DNA of 64,000 bases. Source: Candidatus Saccharibacteria bacterium UBA6175 (GTDB taxonomy: Bacteria > Patescibacteriota > Saccharimonadia > Saccharimonadales > Saccharimonadaceae). The translations under genes and the position numbers were made by a program. Shown here one piece after another: positions 1 to 8,269 of the stretch; within the stretch, counting starts at the first letter, position 1, and every line of letters begins with the position of its first letter. The notes under the pieces were generated by a model. The model ran no database searches and was not told the DNA's origin. It saw only the letters and a list, made by a program, of their open reading frames with translations. The stretch covers positions 279,301-343,300 of the forward strand of contig DITV01000004.1 in the NCBI GenBank assembly GCA_002422915.1. The letters are read 5' to 3'.

Positions 1-13
1 CACTGTTGAATGG

Positions 14-19
14 TATACT
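14..19 (+). promoter_or_regulatory. -10 box of glyA
   Basis: TATACT, ending 10 bases before the ATG at 30. This supports the ATG at 30 over the TTG at 6, which would lie upstream of the promoter box. Confidence 0.6.
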
Positions 20-29
20 GTTAAGAGAT

Positions 30-1307
30 ATGTCACACTATCCACCCCTGCCAGATGACCAAGTCACCTCATTGATTGCTGCCGAAGAAACTCGCCAAAC
101 GCGAGGCCTTGAGCTTATTCCAAGTGAGAACTATGCCAGTGATGCAGTACGTTGGGCGTTGTCGAGTGTCTTCACCAATAAATATGCCGAAGGGTATCCT
201 GGGCGACGCTATTACGGTGGCCAGGAAAACACCGATCAGGTGGAGCAGTTAGCGATTGATCGCGCCAAGCAGTTATTTCGAGCCGATCACGCCAACGTCC
301 AGCCGCACTCTGGCGCTGCCGCCAATGAAGCTGTGTATTCGGCGTGGCTTGAGCCCGGTGATACGGTATTGGCAATGGATCTTAGCCACGGTGGCCATCT
401 CACGCACGGTGCGCCCGTCACTCGGAGTGCTCAACTCTACAACTTTGTGCGCTACAAGATGAAAGAGGTGACGACGGGTGAGATTGACTACGATGAACTT
501 CGTCAGCTCGCTCTTGCGCATCGTCCAAAAATCATTCTCGCAGGCTTTAGTGCGTATCCTCGAACCCTCGACTATGCTCGATTCGTCGCGATAGGCCAAG
601 AGGTTGGCGCATTGCTGGTAGCTGACATGGCGCACATTGCCGGGCTCATCGCAGGTGGAGTTCTGGAGAATCCACTTGATGCCGGCTTCCATGTGATGAC
701 GAGTACGACACACAAGTCGTTAAGGGGTCCACGAGGAGGCATTATTCTCAGCAAAGGAGTTGTGGGAAATCCACTTAGCGCCCCTGAAAAAACAATTGAG
801 AACATACCAACACTCATCGACCGCGCAGTATTCCCCGGTATGCAGGGTGGTCCACACATGAATGTGATTACGGCTAAGGCTGTGGCCTTCCACGAGGCGC
901 TTCAGCCGGACTTTCAAGTGTATGCCCGCCAAGTCGTCGCAAATGCTAAACGACTCGCTTCAGAGCTCTCTGAGCGAGGCTTTCAGCTTATTACCGGTGG
1001 GACCGACAATCATCTCATTCTGGCAGATGTCCAGGCAAGCTTTGGCATAGATGGGAAAACAGCCGAGCAGGTGCTTGATCGTGTTGGACTGACATTGAAT
1101 GCAAATAGTATTCCTGATGATCCGTTGCCCCCTTTTCGCCCTAGTGGCATTCGTTTAGGGACACCCGCTTTGACGACCCGGGGTATGGGTGAAGATGATA
1201 TGCCGCGGCTCGCAGACTGGATGGTCCGAGCGATTGTTTCAAAAGAAGATGAATCTGTATTGGAACAGATTCATCAAGAAGTCATTTCGTTTTTAGAGAC
1301 GCTTTAG
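30..1307 (+). CDS. glyA: Serine hydroxymethyltransferase
   Basis: This PLP enzyme interconverts serine and glycine and charges tetrahydrofolate with a one-carbon unit in the cytosol. The 425-residue product is full length for the family. The early PSENYAS motif, the HGGHLTHG stretch, and TTHKSLRGPRGG with the PLP-binding lysine near residue 229 are all visible. I chose the ATG at 30 because a -10 box sits just upstream of it. The gene ends inside the last codons of a convergent pilin gene (4-base overlap). FolD at 8832 is the next enzyme of the same one-carbon pathway. Assignment is secure. Confidence 0.97.
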   Translation: MSHYPPLPDDQVTSLIAAEETRQTRGLELIPSENYASDAVRWALSSVFTNKYAEGYPGRRYYGGQENTDQVEQLAIDRAKQLFRADHANVQPHSGAAANEAVYSAWLEPGDTVLAMDLSHGGHLTHGAPVTRSAQLYNFVRYKMKEVTTGEIDYDELRQLALAHRPKIILAGFSAYPRTLDYARFVAIGQEVGALLVADMAHIAGLIAGGVLENPLDAGFHVMTSTTHKSLRGPRGGIILSKGVVGNPLSAPEKTIENIPTLIDRAVFPGMQGGPHMNVITAKAVAFHEALQPDFQVYARQVVANAKRLASELSERGFQLITGGTDNHLILADVQASFGIDGKTAEQVLDRVGLTLNANSIPDDPLPPFRPSGIRLGTPALTTRGMGEDDMPRLADWMVRAIVSKEDESVLEQIHQEVISFLETL

Positions 1308-1747
1308 AGAGCGCCGACAAATACAGGGTTTGCGCAGGTTCCAGCTTGTTGTTCAACCCACTGATCAAGACTATAGTCGTAGTAACTTACCTGTACACCA
1401 GCACTTGCATCGCATGAGTAAAACTTCAGGATAGAAGGCGTTGATGGGCTCGTTCCATCTGCAGGCTCAGGTGCTTCTGCAAATGTGATACCAGCCAAAC
1501 TGTACGGCAAGCCAGGGGCAGCACTCGTAAGATCCTCTGGCGTGTCAGGGTAGGTGGTATTATCGATGCTGTATAAATCCGCTTTTTTGACGACGTTGTT
1601 GGCTGTTGTTTGGCCACTCACCGTGTTTGCACGATCAGTGATGCCATTGTATGAAACAACCGTAATCGCCGCCAGAATTCCAATCACCACAATCACCACA
1701 AGAAGCTCAACGATAGTGAATCCTGATTGAACGTACTTGCTGATCAT
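1304..1747 (-). CDS. Type IV pilin-like protein (147 aa)
   Basis: This prepilin has a short leader ending in GFTIVE, the prepilin peptidase site with glutamate at +5, followed by a long hydrophobic helix (LLVVIVVIGILAAITVVSYN) that would anchor it and form the pilus core. Two cysteines lie in the C-terminal third (YSCDAS and GTCANP), as in the disulfide loop of many pilins. The start at 1747 has a strong Shine-Dalgarno site, AAGGAG, 8 bases upstream. It follows the 167-residue pilin at 1810 and is probably transcribed with it through an intergenic hairpin. It is likely a pilus subunit; its target is unknown. Confidence 0.9.
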   Translation of the reverse strand: MISKYVQSGFTIVELLVVIVVIGILAAITVVSYNGITDRANTVSGQTTANNVVKKADLYSIDNTTYPDTPEDLTSAAPGLPYSLAGITFAEAPEPADGTSPSTPSILKFYSCDASAGVQVSYYDYSLDQWVEQQAGTCANPVFVGAL

Positions 1748-1765
1748 AGCGGAATCTCCTTTTGA

Positions 1766-1793
1766 GAAAGCGACCCTCCAAGGGGCCGCTTTC
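1766..1793 (-). promoter_or_regulatory. Intergenic hairpin between two pilin genes
   Basis: GAAAGCG and CGCTTTC form a perfect 7-bp stem, extended inside by CCC/GGG. It lies between the two pilin genes, just before the Shine-Dalgarno site of the downstream one, and has no U-run. A partial terminator or an RNA processing/stability element is more likely than a full terminator. Confidence 0.55.
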
Positions 1794-1809
1794 GTGTATG
1801 TGTGATCTA

Positions 1810-2313
1810 TTAGCTTGTTGGACAGTTGGTCGTGTCACCAATGTTGAGCGGTGAAGACTCAGCGTTAGCGGCGTAGTCGAATGAGTAGATGCGAAGTCCG
1901 GTAATGTTACCGGCGACAACCGCAGCTTGGTTGTTCGTTGGGGTGAGTACGGCTGCGCTACACTTCAACACACGAATAGTGCTGTTTGGCGATGAATTTG
2001 TCAGCTCGGTCGTTGAGTAAGTTGGGGTTACACCAGTTAATGCGTACGTTGTTGTAGAAGCTGCACTGGTTAACTCAGCTGCAGTAATAGGGTAGCGGTT
2101 TTGGCCACCATCTGCTTGGTATACTTCTGCCTTTTTGGCAAAGTTACCCGCTGCTGTCTCTGAAGCTGCCGTGTTGGCACGCGCTGTGACACCGTTGTAG
2201 GCGACAATAGTAATTGCGGCCAAAATACCGATGACGACGATGACAATCAAGAGCTCAACAATGGTGAAGCCGCGCTTGTTTTGAAGGTTAGTTTTTATAT
2301 TATTGAGACTCAT
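1810..2313 (-). CDS. Type IV pilin-like protein (167 aa)
   Basis: A prepilin with an RGFTIVE cleavage site near residue 15, then the helix LLIVIVVIGILAAITIVAYN, almost identical to that of the downstream 147-residue paralogue. A globular Ala/Thr/Ser-rich head follows, with two cysteines (LKCSAA and TTNCPTS) placed to close a C-terminal loop. AGGGGG lies about 10 bases before the ATG and may act as a ribosome site. Position first in the pair suggests it may be a major subunit, which is inference. It shares the N-terminal module with six other genes in this window. Confidence 0.9.
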   Translation of the reverse strand: MSLNNIKTNLQNKRGFTIVELLIVIVVIGILAAITIVAYNGVTARANTAASETAAGNFAKKAEVYQADGGQNRYPITAAELTSAASTTTYALTGVTPTYSTTELTNSSPNSTIRVLKCSAAVLTPTNNQAAVVAGNITGLRIYSFDYAANAESSPLNIGDTTNCPTS

Positions 2314-2388
2314 AGTTGAGTTGCCCCCTATTTAATGCTAGTTTGTCTGCTATTAATCTACTACGAAGTGCCGATAAGCGCAAGCATT

Positions 2389-4491
2389 TTACTGCTCACC
2401 GATGAAGTGGATTCCGTCGAGCGAGAGCCAGGTTGCGTTACCTGTTTCGATGGTGATACCCCCATTCGCCAGGATATTGATTCGAGAGTGAGCATTGTTG
2501 GAGACGGTCGTATACACAAGTCGCTCTCTTGGCCATAGATTCTGGCCAGACGGCAGTCTTATCAGCACCGTTCCGGCGGTTGTTGAGCCGGACCGTATAA
2601 AGCCCTTGAGTGAGACAATCCCGTCGGCATTTTTGATGTACTGTGGAGTTGTGAATCCTGAGTAAGTGACCCACGGGCTTACCGGTGTAATGCTTGTCCA
2701 TCCAGTGGTAGTAGGATAATACATTGACGTAACCGAGAAATAGGATGTTCCGTAGCCCTTCGTTTGTATACCGGTGGCGCTGACGCCAATTGCTGAGAAA
2801 GTTGCTGCGCGCGTCGCGATGTGGTGGTACTGAGCTGCGGGCATACCCACAGGGAGTGCAAAAATTTGGGTACCGTCTGTGTTTGTGCCAGGTGTCAGGA
2901 GTCCTTGCAACCAGACGCGTGAAGAGCTATCTTGGGCGTAACTAGCGGGTTGCCAACCGCTACCAAAGTTCGTCCAGCCACTTTGGAGAGGAGTTGCGTT
3001 CGTAAACGTTAGTGCATCTGCTGCAACAAACCGAATCGTATCAAGAGAGCTCCATGTCGCAGAGTTACCTATACTAAGTTGGATGTTCCCTGCGGTGTTC
3101 ACGTCAATGCGAGACGTCACGTTTGGCGAGGCGGTTCCTCCAAACATTATATTTCCACCAGGCCTAAAGCCAATCGGCAGCGTAGCCACAGTTTCGCCGA
3201 CGGTAAATGTTCCGGTTCTTTTAATAACACCCTTAACTACAACTATACCTGCACTCGTCTTGCTGTACGCTGCCCGGCTTGCACCACCCTCTAAGTTACT
3301 CCACCCATCCGAAAGAACGAGTGGCTCCCAGAGAGGTATTGTGACACCGCGCGAAGCCTCTGCAGAAGTACCGGCGGAATTTCGAGCAAATGTTCTCGTT
3401 AGCACGCTAGCCCCATTGTGAGGAGCATCAACAGTAAACGTTCGAATGTTTTGATTTGTAAAACCAACTATCCAGTCGATACCGCTATTAAAACTGTATT
3501 GAAACGTGTATCCGGTTGCTCCGTTCACTGCTGGCCAGCTAAAAACCGCCTTTGCACCAGGTGCGGTGGTGACGCTGACGGTCGGTGCGGACGGAATGGT
3601 TGGTGACGGAATTGCTGCAATTGACGACGCGTTAATGTCAAGTCGACTCACGCGCAATGAGGATGCTTGGCTTACCTCTCGCCCAGCTGCAGTTTGGGTT
3701 GAAGCAATGGTTACCGAGAGCGTGGTGGCCGCTTGAAGAGCGGTGTTTCGAGCGGCAATATCTCCCGCTGAGTTTGTCCCTTCAATCAGTGCGGCAGCAA
3801 TCGGCGTATCGCCACTAGCGCCATTTAGGTATTGTGTCGAAAAGCTAGTCACACCTTCAACGAGGCGGATGTCTTCAGCGGCACAAAAAGCGTTGCCGGG
3901 ACTCACAATAAAGTCAGGGTTACAGCTTGGTCGCTGCCAGGGTACGGCACAGACGGTTGTTGTCGTGTTGTTATAGCTCTGTGGCATAACCACTCGCCGC
4001 CACATCGTACCGTTTTCAACAAAGTACACGACATTGTAGGAAAGGGGAATATTTGCTTGTGGAGTCGCACATGGATCGGGCTGATTAAGTAGGTACACGT
4101 AGCTACTGGTGACTGATAGGGGGTTGCCATTAGTAGCAATCATGTTGAGAATTAAGTTATTTGCGCCACTCGAGACGTTGCGAAACGGTGACGTAGAGTT
4201 ATTTGGTCCTTGGCCAGTTTGAAGGGTATTTCCACCGGCACCGGTTAGGTTGGTGTCGGTTTCAGCGAGGAAGCCTGAACTCAGCTTCACATCTTGCTCG
4301 ATTCGGGCTAGTGCATCCTGAATGTTGTAGGTAAGCGTATTTGCGGCGCGCGAAGAGATAACCTCACCTGTCATGCTGATAATGACCGTGAGAAACGCGC
4401 CAATGGCCAAAATAACAATCGGTGCCACAACTAGCATTTCAATTAGGGTAAAGCCTGCTTGCGCCCTATCTCGAATGCCCTTGCGCCCCAT
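2389..4491 (-). CDS. Giant pilin-like protein with Fn3-like and three repeat domains
   Basis: The 700-residue product starts like a pseudopilin: AGFTLIE at about residue 12 and a hydrophobic helix to about residue 40. Residues about 50-290 form a pilin-type head with several cysteines (PDPCATP, TTVCAVP, RPSCNP, AFCAAE). A fibronectin-III-like domain covers about 300-385 (SWPAVNGATGYTFQYS). Three related repeats of about 100 residues fill 390-700, recognisable by G-W-x-N/S, a central V-x-L-x-G, and SRI...GN.TW.SLD.I.F in repeats one and three. The repeats resemble beta-sandwich modules of phage tail fibres or carbohydrate-binding tips. It is last in a three-gene operon (start codon overlaps the previous stop as TAATG). 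I infer a tip adhesin. Confidence 0.8.
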   Translation of the reverse strand: MGRKGIRDRAQAGFTLIEMLVVAPIVILAIGAFLTVIISMTGEVISSRAANTLTYNIQDALARIEQDVKLSSGFLAETDTNLTGAGGNTLQTGQGPNNSTSPFRNVSSGANNLILNMIATNGNPLSVTSSYVYLLNQPDPCATPQANIPLSYNVVYFVENGTMWRRVVMPQSYNNTTTTVCAVPWQRPSCNPDFIVSPGNAFCAAEDIRLVEGVTSFSTQYLNGASGDTPIAAALIEGTNSAGDIAARNTALQAATTLSVTIASTQTAAGREVSQASSLRVSRLDINASSIAAIPSPTIPSAPTVSVTTAPGAKAVFSWPAVNGATGYTFQYSFNSGIDWIVGFTNQNIRTFTVDAPHNGASVLTRTFARNSAGTSAEASRGVTIPLWEPLVLSDGWSNLEGGASRAAYSKTSAGIVVVKGVIKRTGTFTVGETVATLPIGFRPGGNIMFGGTASPNVTSRIDVNTAGNIQLSIGNSATWSSLDTIRFVAADALTFTNATPLQSGWTNFGSGWQPASYAQDSSSRVWLQGLLTPGTNTDGTQIFALPVGMPAAQYHHIATRAATFSAIGVSATGIQTKGYGTSYFSVTSMYYPTTTGWTSITPVSPWVTYSGFTTPQYIKNADGIVSLKGFIRSGSTTAGTVLIRLPSGQNLWPRERLVYTTVSNNAHSRINILANGGITIETGNATWLSLDGIHFIGEQ

Positions 4492-4877
4492 TACTGAGCT
4501 CCATTAACGAATGTTGAATAGCTGACTGACTCTACCAGGCTATTGTATGAAACTGTCGCTGTTACTTTTGAAAGGCTTGGCGTTGATCCAATCGGACAGC
4601 TTACGTCCACAGTGACCTGCGCGTTTACTAATCCGGAAATTTCAACCGGACTATTGGTTAGTGGCGTCTGGGCGGTACATGGATTGGTAGCAACAGACGT
4701 ATAGCGGCGAAGATAGTCGTAGGCAACGTTACCTGCTCTTGATTCAGAGCGGGTTTGGCCACCGTCTCTGATGACGAGGCTAAACAGCTGGTAGCCAGCT
4801 ATCAAAAAAGCCGCCGCTACGAAAAGTGTGACAAGTAGCTCAACAGCGGTAAATCCCTCTTCTTTTATTCGTCTCAT
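4491..4877 (-). CDS. Pseudopilin (128 aa)
   Basis: A minor-pilin-like protein: EEGFTAVE cleavage motif at about residue 6, then LLVTLFVAAAFLIAGYQLFS. The head is short, with two cysteines (NPCTAQ and VSCPIG). It overlaps the gene before it by 4 bases (ATGA) and the gene after it by 1 base, so the three pseudopilins at 2389-5398 are translated as one unit. Minor pilins of this size usually build the initiating tip complex together with a large pilin, which fits its place next to the 700-residue protein. Confidence 0.85.
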   Translation of the reverse strand: MRRIKEEGFTAVELLVTLFVAAAFLIAGYQLFSLVIRDGGQTRSESRAGNVAYDYLRRYTSVATNPCTAQTPLTNSPVEISGLVNAQVTVDVSCPIGSTPSLSKVTATVSYNSLVESVSYSTFVNGAQ

Positions 4878-5398
4878 TGGTTTTTACTCGTTATTTTATA
4901 AACAGTATTGTCTGACTCAAGTCGGTAAAAGATATTGAATTTTCGGCAGTCAGTATTTCCGGGTGCACAGATAGAACCATCTGTTTTAATGGGCTGATAG
5001 ACGTATTGGCTTATAGTCGGTTGGGGGAGAACCCCTGCGGTAGTTTGAATGCTTGGGCTAGTGCCGGTATTTGTTGATGCGACAAACGAGAGAGCCACCT
5101 CTGTCTCGCCAGGCGCCAAGAATGACTTCATATCGGCATCACGGAGCGCTGTTTTGATGCTCGATTCTGAGTCTGCGAGTGCGGAAGATGGATAGCGTCC
5201 GAAGCTAGTCGTACCGTCGGTGCCGGTGTTAAAAAAGGCCTCAAGATTGGCGGCAATCGCCGCAACGTCGGCTTTTCGTTCATCATCCCGCGCCTTCACT
5301 TGGCTGGTGTTGACGTTCACGACGGCGAGCAATAAAAGAATGCCCATAATAGTGACGGTAATGATCATCTCAACAACAGTAAACCCACGCCGATTCAT
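4874..5398 (-). CDS. Pseudopilin (174 aa), first gene of operon
   Basis: A GspG-like pseudopilin: RRGFTVVE near the N-terminus, a hydrophobic helix, then a charged stretch (VKARDDERKADVAAI) typical of the GspG/PilA alpha-1 helix, and a two-cysteine loop (SICAPGNTDCRK) near the end. The ATG at 5398 is the first codon after a TATGCT box with a 6-base gap. It leads the operon 4874-4491-2389. No assembly ATPase, platform protein or prepilin peptidase gene is in the window, so the machinery is encoded elsewhere. Confidence 0.87.
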   Translation of the reverse strand: MNRRGFTVVEMIITVTIMGILLLLAVVNVNTSQVKARDDERKADVAAIAANLEAFFNTGTDGTTSFGRYPSSALADSESSIKTALRDADMKSFLAPGETEVALSFVASTNTGTSPSIQTTAGVLPQPTISQYVYQPIKTDGSICAPGNTDCRKFNIFYRLESDNTVYKITSKNQ

Positions 5399-5404
5399 AC
5401 CTAT

Positions 5405-5410
5405 AGCATA
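5405..5410 (-). promoter_or_regulatory. -10 box of pseudopilin operon
   Basis: TATGCT on the minus strand, 6 bases before the ATG at 5398. Confidence 0.5.
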
Positions 5411-5422
5411 AGAGGTTTGTCG

Positions 5423-6460
5423 CTAATTCGCAAGGTCGGCAAGTTCAAGAGGTTCTTGTTCCATGACTATTTGGAACGTGTCGCGTACTTTGCCGATGAT
5501 GACGTCGCGAGCAGCGGCGAGATCTGCATAGCTCTGCGCAGACTCGTTAATCAGGACAAGGGCGTTTTTGTCGTGGACTTTCATGCCGTGGAATGATTGT
5601 CCTTTTAGTCCAACCGTCTCAATAAGCCAACCAGAAGGGATCTTGAATCGACCGTCGGCCATTGCGTAAGAGGGGATCGCTGGATATTTCGTTTTAATTT
5701 CATTGAGCCGCCAGTCTTCAACGATTGCGTTTTTAAAGAATGAGCCACAGTTCGGAAGAACGGCAGGGTCGGGAAGTTTCTCGCTTCGGATTGCTACTAC
5801 CGCATCACGTACGGTTTGTGGTGTGAAGAGAGACACAGAGTGGGCGTCGAAGTAGGTTTGCACCGCATCATAAAACGGCGGCTGAGGAGTGTTTTTTGAG
5901 AGGGTGAAGGTGACCGAGGTGATGATGTAGCGTCCTTTGGCTGATTCACGGAAAATACTGCTGCGGTAGGTGAACTGGCAATCTTCATTGGTCAAGACGA
6001 CAAGGCTGTTGGTGGTGAGATCGAGGGCCTCTACAGAGCTAATAGTCTCGGAGACCTCTTGGCCGTAGGCGCCAATATTTTGTACGGGCGACGCACCGAC
6101 TGTCCCGGGTATTGCCGAGAGAGCTTCCATGCCCGTTAAGCGCATGTCAACGGTCTTCTTGACGGTCTCGTCCCAGCTCTCCCCTGCCCCCACTTTTATT
6201 ATTGTTGTATTTAAGTCATCATTAACGATTTCAAAACCGGGGAGGCGAATGCGTATCACGAGGCCATTAAAGCCTTCGTCGTTGGCGACCATGTTGCTGC
6301 CACCACCTAAGACCACAATTTTTAGCTGCTGGGCACGGGCAGTTGCGCAGAGTTCAGTGAGTTCTGCGAGGGAGCGTACTTCAGCCATAAAGCGAGCTGG
6401 TCCGCCAAGCCGCATCGTGGTGTAGTTCTTGAGTGGAATGTTTGTGTGTATGTCGATCAT
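5423..6460 (-). CDS. murB: UDP-N-acetylenolpyruvoylglucosamine reductase
   Basis: MurB reduces UDP-GlcNAc-enolpyruvate to UDP-MurNAc with NADPH and FAD, an early cytosolic step of peptidoglycan synthesis. The 345-residue protein has the expected KNYTTMRLGGPARF start, the FAD-binding VLGGGSNMV motif, the GMEALSAIPGTVGASPVQNIGAYGQE block and the catalytic-serine segment LPNCGSFFKNP-like (here LPNCGSFFKNA). Its length and the C-terminal domain match the E. coli-type enzyme. It is a single gene with its own -10 box, between the pilin operon and two tRNAs. Confidence 0.96.
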   Translation of the reverse strand: MIDIHTNIPLKNYTTMRLGGPARFMAEVRSLAELTELCATARAQQLKIVVLGGGSNMVANDEGFNGLVIRIRLPGFEIVNDDLNTTIIKVGAGESWDETVKKTVDMRLTGMEALSAIPGTVGASPVQNIGAYGQEVSETISSVEALDLTTNSLVVLTNEDCQFTYRSSIFRESAKGRYIITSVTFTLSKNTPQPPFYDAVQTYFDAHSVSLFTPQTVRDAVVAIRSEKLPDPAVLPNCGSFFKNAIVEDWRLNEIKTKYPAIPSYAMADGRFKIPSGWLIETVGLKGQSFHGMKVHDKNALVLINESAQSYADLAAARDVIIGKVRDTFQIVMEQEPLELADLAN

Positions 6461-6471
6461 TTTGCCATTTG

Positions 6472-6477
6472 ATTATA
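6472..6477 (-). promoter_or_regulatory. -10 box of murB
   Basis: TATAAT on the minus strand, 11 bases before the ATG at 6460. Confidence 0.6.
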
Positions 6478-6519
6478 GCCTTTCTGGGGAGAATATGCTA
6501 CAATCACCCCTGTACTCTT

Positions 6520-6525
6520 TACAAT
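6520..6525 (+). promoter_or_regulatory. -10 box of tRNA-Arg/tRNA-Lys unit
   Basis: TACAAT about 16 bases before the first tRNA. A second TACAAT lies about 20 bases further upstream and could be used instead. Confidence 0.4.
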
Positions 6526-6541
6526 TTAAGAGAAAAACTGC

Positions 6542-6618
6542 GCACCCGTAGCTCAGTGGATTAGAGCACTGGTCTTCGGAACCAGGTGTCGCAAGTTCGA
6601 ATCTTGCCGGGTGTACCA
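6542..6618 (+). tRNA. tRNA-Arg (anticodon TCG)
   Basis: The cloverleaf folds cleanly: acceptor GCACCCG with CGGGTGT (a G-U at the first pair), D-arm GCTCAGTGGATTAGAGC, anticodon stem CTGGT/ACCAG around loop CTTCGGA, T-loop TTCGAAT, and an encoded CCA. It reads CGA codons. Confidence 0.95.
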
Positions 6619-6627
6619 CATGATCGT

Positions 6628-6704
6628 GGGTCAGTAGCTCAGCTGGTTAGAGCGTCTGCCTCTTAAGCAGAATGTCGTGGGTTCAAGTCCCACCTGACCC
6701 TCCA
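6628..6704 (+). tRNA. tRNA-Lys (anticodon CTT)
   Basis: Acceptor GGGTCAG/CTGACCC, D-arm GCTCAGCTGGTTAGAGC, anticodon stem TCTGC/GCAGA around loop CTCTTAA, T-arm GTGGG/CCCAC with TTCAAGT, and an encoded CCA. It starts 9 bases after tRNA-Arg, so the two are co-transcribed. Confidence 0.95.
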
Positions 6705-6740
6705 AAGAAAAAAGTAAGCTCGCTGCTTACTTTTTTCTTT
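6705..6740 (+). terminator. Rho-independent terminator after tRNA pair
   Basis: A 15-16 bp perfect inverted repeat with loop TCGCT; the upstream arm is A-rich and the downstream arm ends in TTTTTTCTTT. It would terminate in both directions. Confidence 0.85.
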
Positions 6741-6880
6741 GGAAAGCCTGTGCTTGAGCCCACGACAGTCGTGGGTGAGAACTGCCTGTGGCAGTTCGCA
6801 AGGCGATGTTCCGATGCGAACTGGTTTCGCAATCGTGAACTCGCGGGGTCGCCGAAGGTGACCAAGTCCCACCTCTTTTA
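6741..6880. other. Hairpin-rich spacer with tRNA T-arm fragments
   Basis: No gene is visible. The stretch holds several short perfect hairpins (CCCACGA/TCGTGGG near 6758, GAACTGCC/GGCAGTTC near 6779). It also carries pieces of the neighbouring tRNA-Lys T-arm: an inverted near-copy (CTTGAGCCCACGAC) near 6752 and a direct 12-base copy CAAGTCCCACCT at 6863-6874, matching 6684-6695. It looks like tRNA debris from duplication or past integration. Confidence 0.5.
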
Positions 6881-6891
6881 AGCTTGAATGG

Positions 6892-6897
6892 TATCAT
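6892..6897 (+). promoter_or_regulatory. -10 box of disulfide reductase
   Basis: TATCAT, 7 bases before the ATG at 6905. Confidence 0.5.
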
Positions 6898-6904
6898 AAG
6901 CACT

Positions 6905-8269
6905 ATGAAGAAGTATAACCTCGCAATTATTGGAGCAGGATCGGCCGGCCTTTCTGCAGCAGACGTCTCGTCGCAACTAGGATTGAGAGGAGTCGTCCTT
7001 ATTGAAAAAGAAGAGAAGCTAGGCGGCGAATGCCTACATAGCGGCTGTGTGCCTAGTAAGGCGCTGATTCACGCGGCACACACCTTTAACGGGGATGCAA
7101 AGAAGGCATGGGCGCACGTGCGGGCGAGTATTGACGCGATCGAGCACCGTAGTGACAATATTGTGCACGTTAAGAAAAGCGGAGTTGATGTGTTGCAGGG
7201 TGAAGTAACCTTCCTTAAAAAAAGAATCCTCAAAGTTGGCTCTGAAGTAATTCGAGCCAGATCGATTATTGTGGCAACCGGCTCATCACCAAGCATCCCG
7301 CCAATTCCCGGACTTGCCACTGTCCCCTACCTCACCAACGAAACGTTTTTTTCACAACAGTCACTGCCAAAAAGTATCGTGATTATTGGTGGCGGGCCAA
7401 TCGGCTGCGAACTCGCAGGGGCACTTGCCTCTTTAAAGGTTTTAGTGACACTCATTCAGTCGGCTGATCGGCTGTTGCCACGCGAAACACCAGAAGTGAG
7501 TGAGCTGATTGCCACATCGCTCCGTGAAAAGGGCGTCACACTCCTTTTGGGTGCAGAAACGGCATCGGTAGACAAAACGGCCGCTGGCATTGCAGTGAAG
7601 GTGAAAGGTAAGCGCCAGGCTATCGAAGCCCAAAAGATCTTGGTTGCGGCCGGCCGTACGCCACGCACCACCGGATTTGGCCTTGAACATATTGGCGTCA
7701 AGACAACACAGATGGGCATCGTGACCGACAAGTATCTCCGCACTAACCGAAAACACATCTATGCTGCCGGTGACGTCACAACCAGCCCTAAGTTTACGCA
7801 CTTAGCAGCCCAACAGGCTGGCTTGGCCGTTCGCAATATCTTGAGCGGTCCGTTTCGAACATCCATTAGTAGCCTTTCCGAGATTCCGGCGATCACGTTC
7901 ACCGACCCTGAAGTTGCACGAATTGGGCTCGACAGTGTCGCGGCTATTGCTCAAGGGTACATCGTAGAGCGCCTCGACTATATGGAGATCGACAGAGCTA
8001 TTACTGATAAACAGACCGGTTTTATTGATGTTGCGGTTAACGCCAAGGGATTGATCGTCGGCGCGACGGTCGTCGGTGCACATGCTTCTGAAATTCTTGC
8101 ACCACTGCTTGTCGCTATGCGCCATAAGGTGCCACTCAGTAAGCTGGCAACGACCATGTTCCCGTATCCAACGCTTGCAAGTGGGGTGAATATACTCGCC
8201 AGTCGCTACGCCACCAAAAAAGCGGCCAGTGGAGCCGCCCTTTCGGTTATTCGTCGCTTTTGGAAGTAA
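6905..8269 (+). CDS. FAD-dependent disulfide reductase (dihydrolipoamide dehydrogenase / mercuric reductase-like)
   Basis: A class I pyridine nucleotide-disulfide oxidoreductase of 454 residues. It has the N-terminal FAD fingerprint GAGSAGLSAA, the redox-active pair in GGECLHSGCVPSK, an NAD(P)-binding GGGPIGCELA near residue 160, the second FAD motif YAAGDV, and the dimerisation domain. The usual His-Glu pair near the C-terminus is not obvious (sequence there is TTMFPYPTLASG), which resembles members that are not true lipoamide dehydrogenases. No 2-oxoacid dehydrogenase genes are nearby. A general thiol/disulfide or quinone reductase role is possible; the substrate cannot be told. The ATG at 6905 is preferred to one at 6884 because the -10 box lies between them. 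Confidence 0.85.
   Translation: MKKYNLAIIGAGSAGLSAADVSSQLGLRGVVLIEKEEKLGGECLHSGCVPSKALIHAAHTFNGDAKKAWAHVRASIDAIEHRSDNIVHVKKSGVDVLQGEVTFLKKRILKVGSEVIRARSIIVATGSSPSIPPIPGLATVPYLTNETFFSQQSLPKSIVIIGGGPIGCELAGALASLKVLVTLIQSADRLLPRETPEVSELIATSLREKGVTLLLGAETASVDKTAAGIAVKVKGKRQAIEAQKILVAAGRTPRTTGFGLEHIGVKTTQMGIVTDKYLRTNRKHIYAAGDVTTSPKFTHLAAQQAGLAVRNILSGPFRTSISSLSEIPAITFTDPEVARIGLDSVAAIAQGYIVERLDYMEIDRAITDKQTGFIDVAVNAKGLIVGATVVGAHASEILAPLLVAMRHKVPLSKLATTMFPYPTLASGVNILASRYATKKAASGAALSVIRRFWK

Noticed and set aside
2389..4491. Phage tail-fibre gene
   Set aside because: The C-terminal repeats are fibre-like, but the N-terminus is a clear prepilin and the gene sits in a pseudopilin operon.
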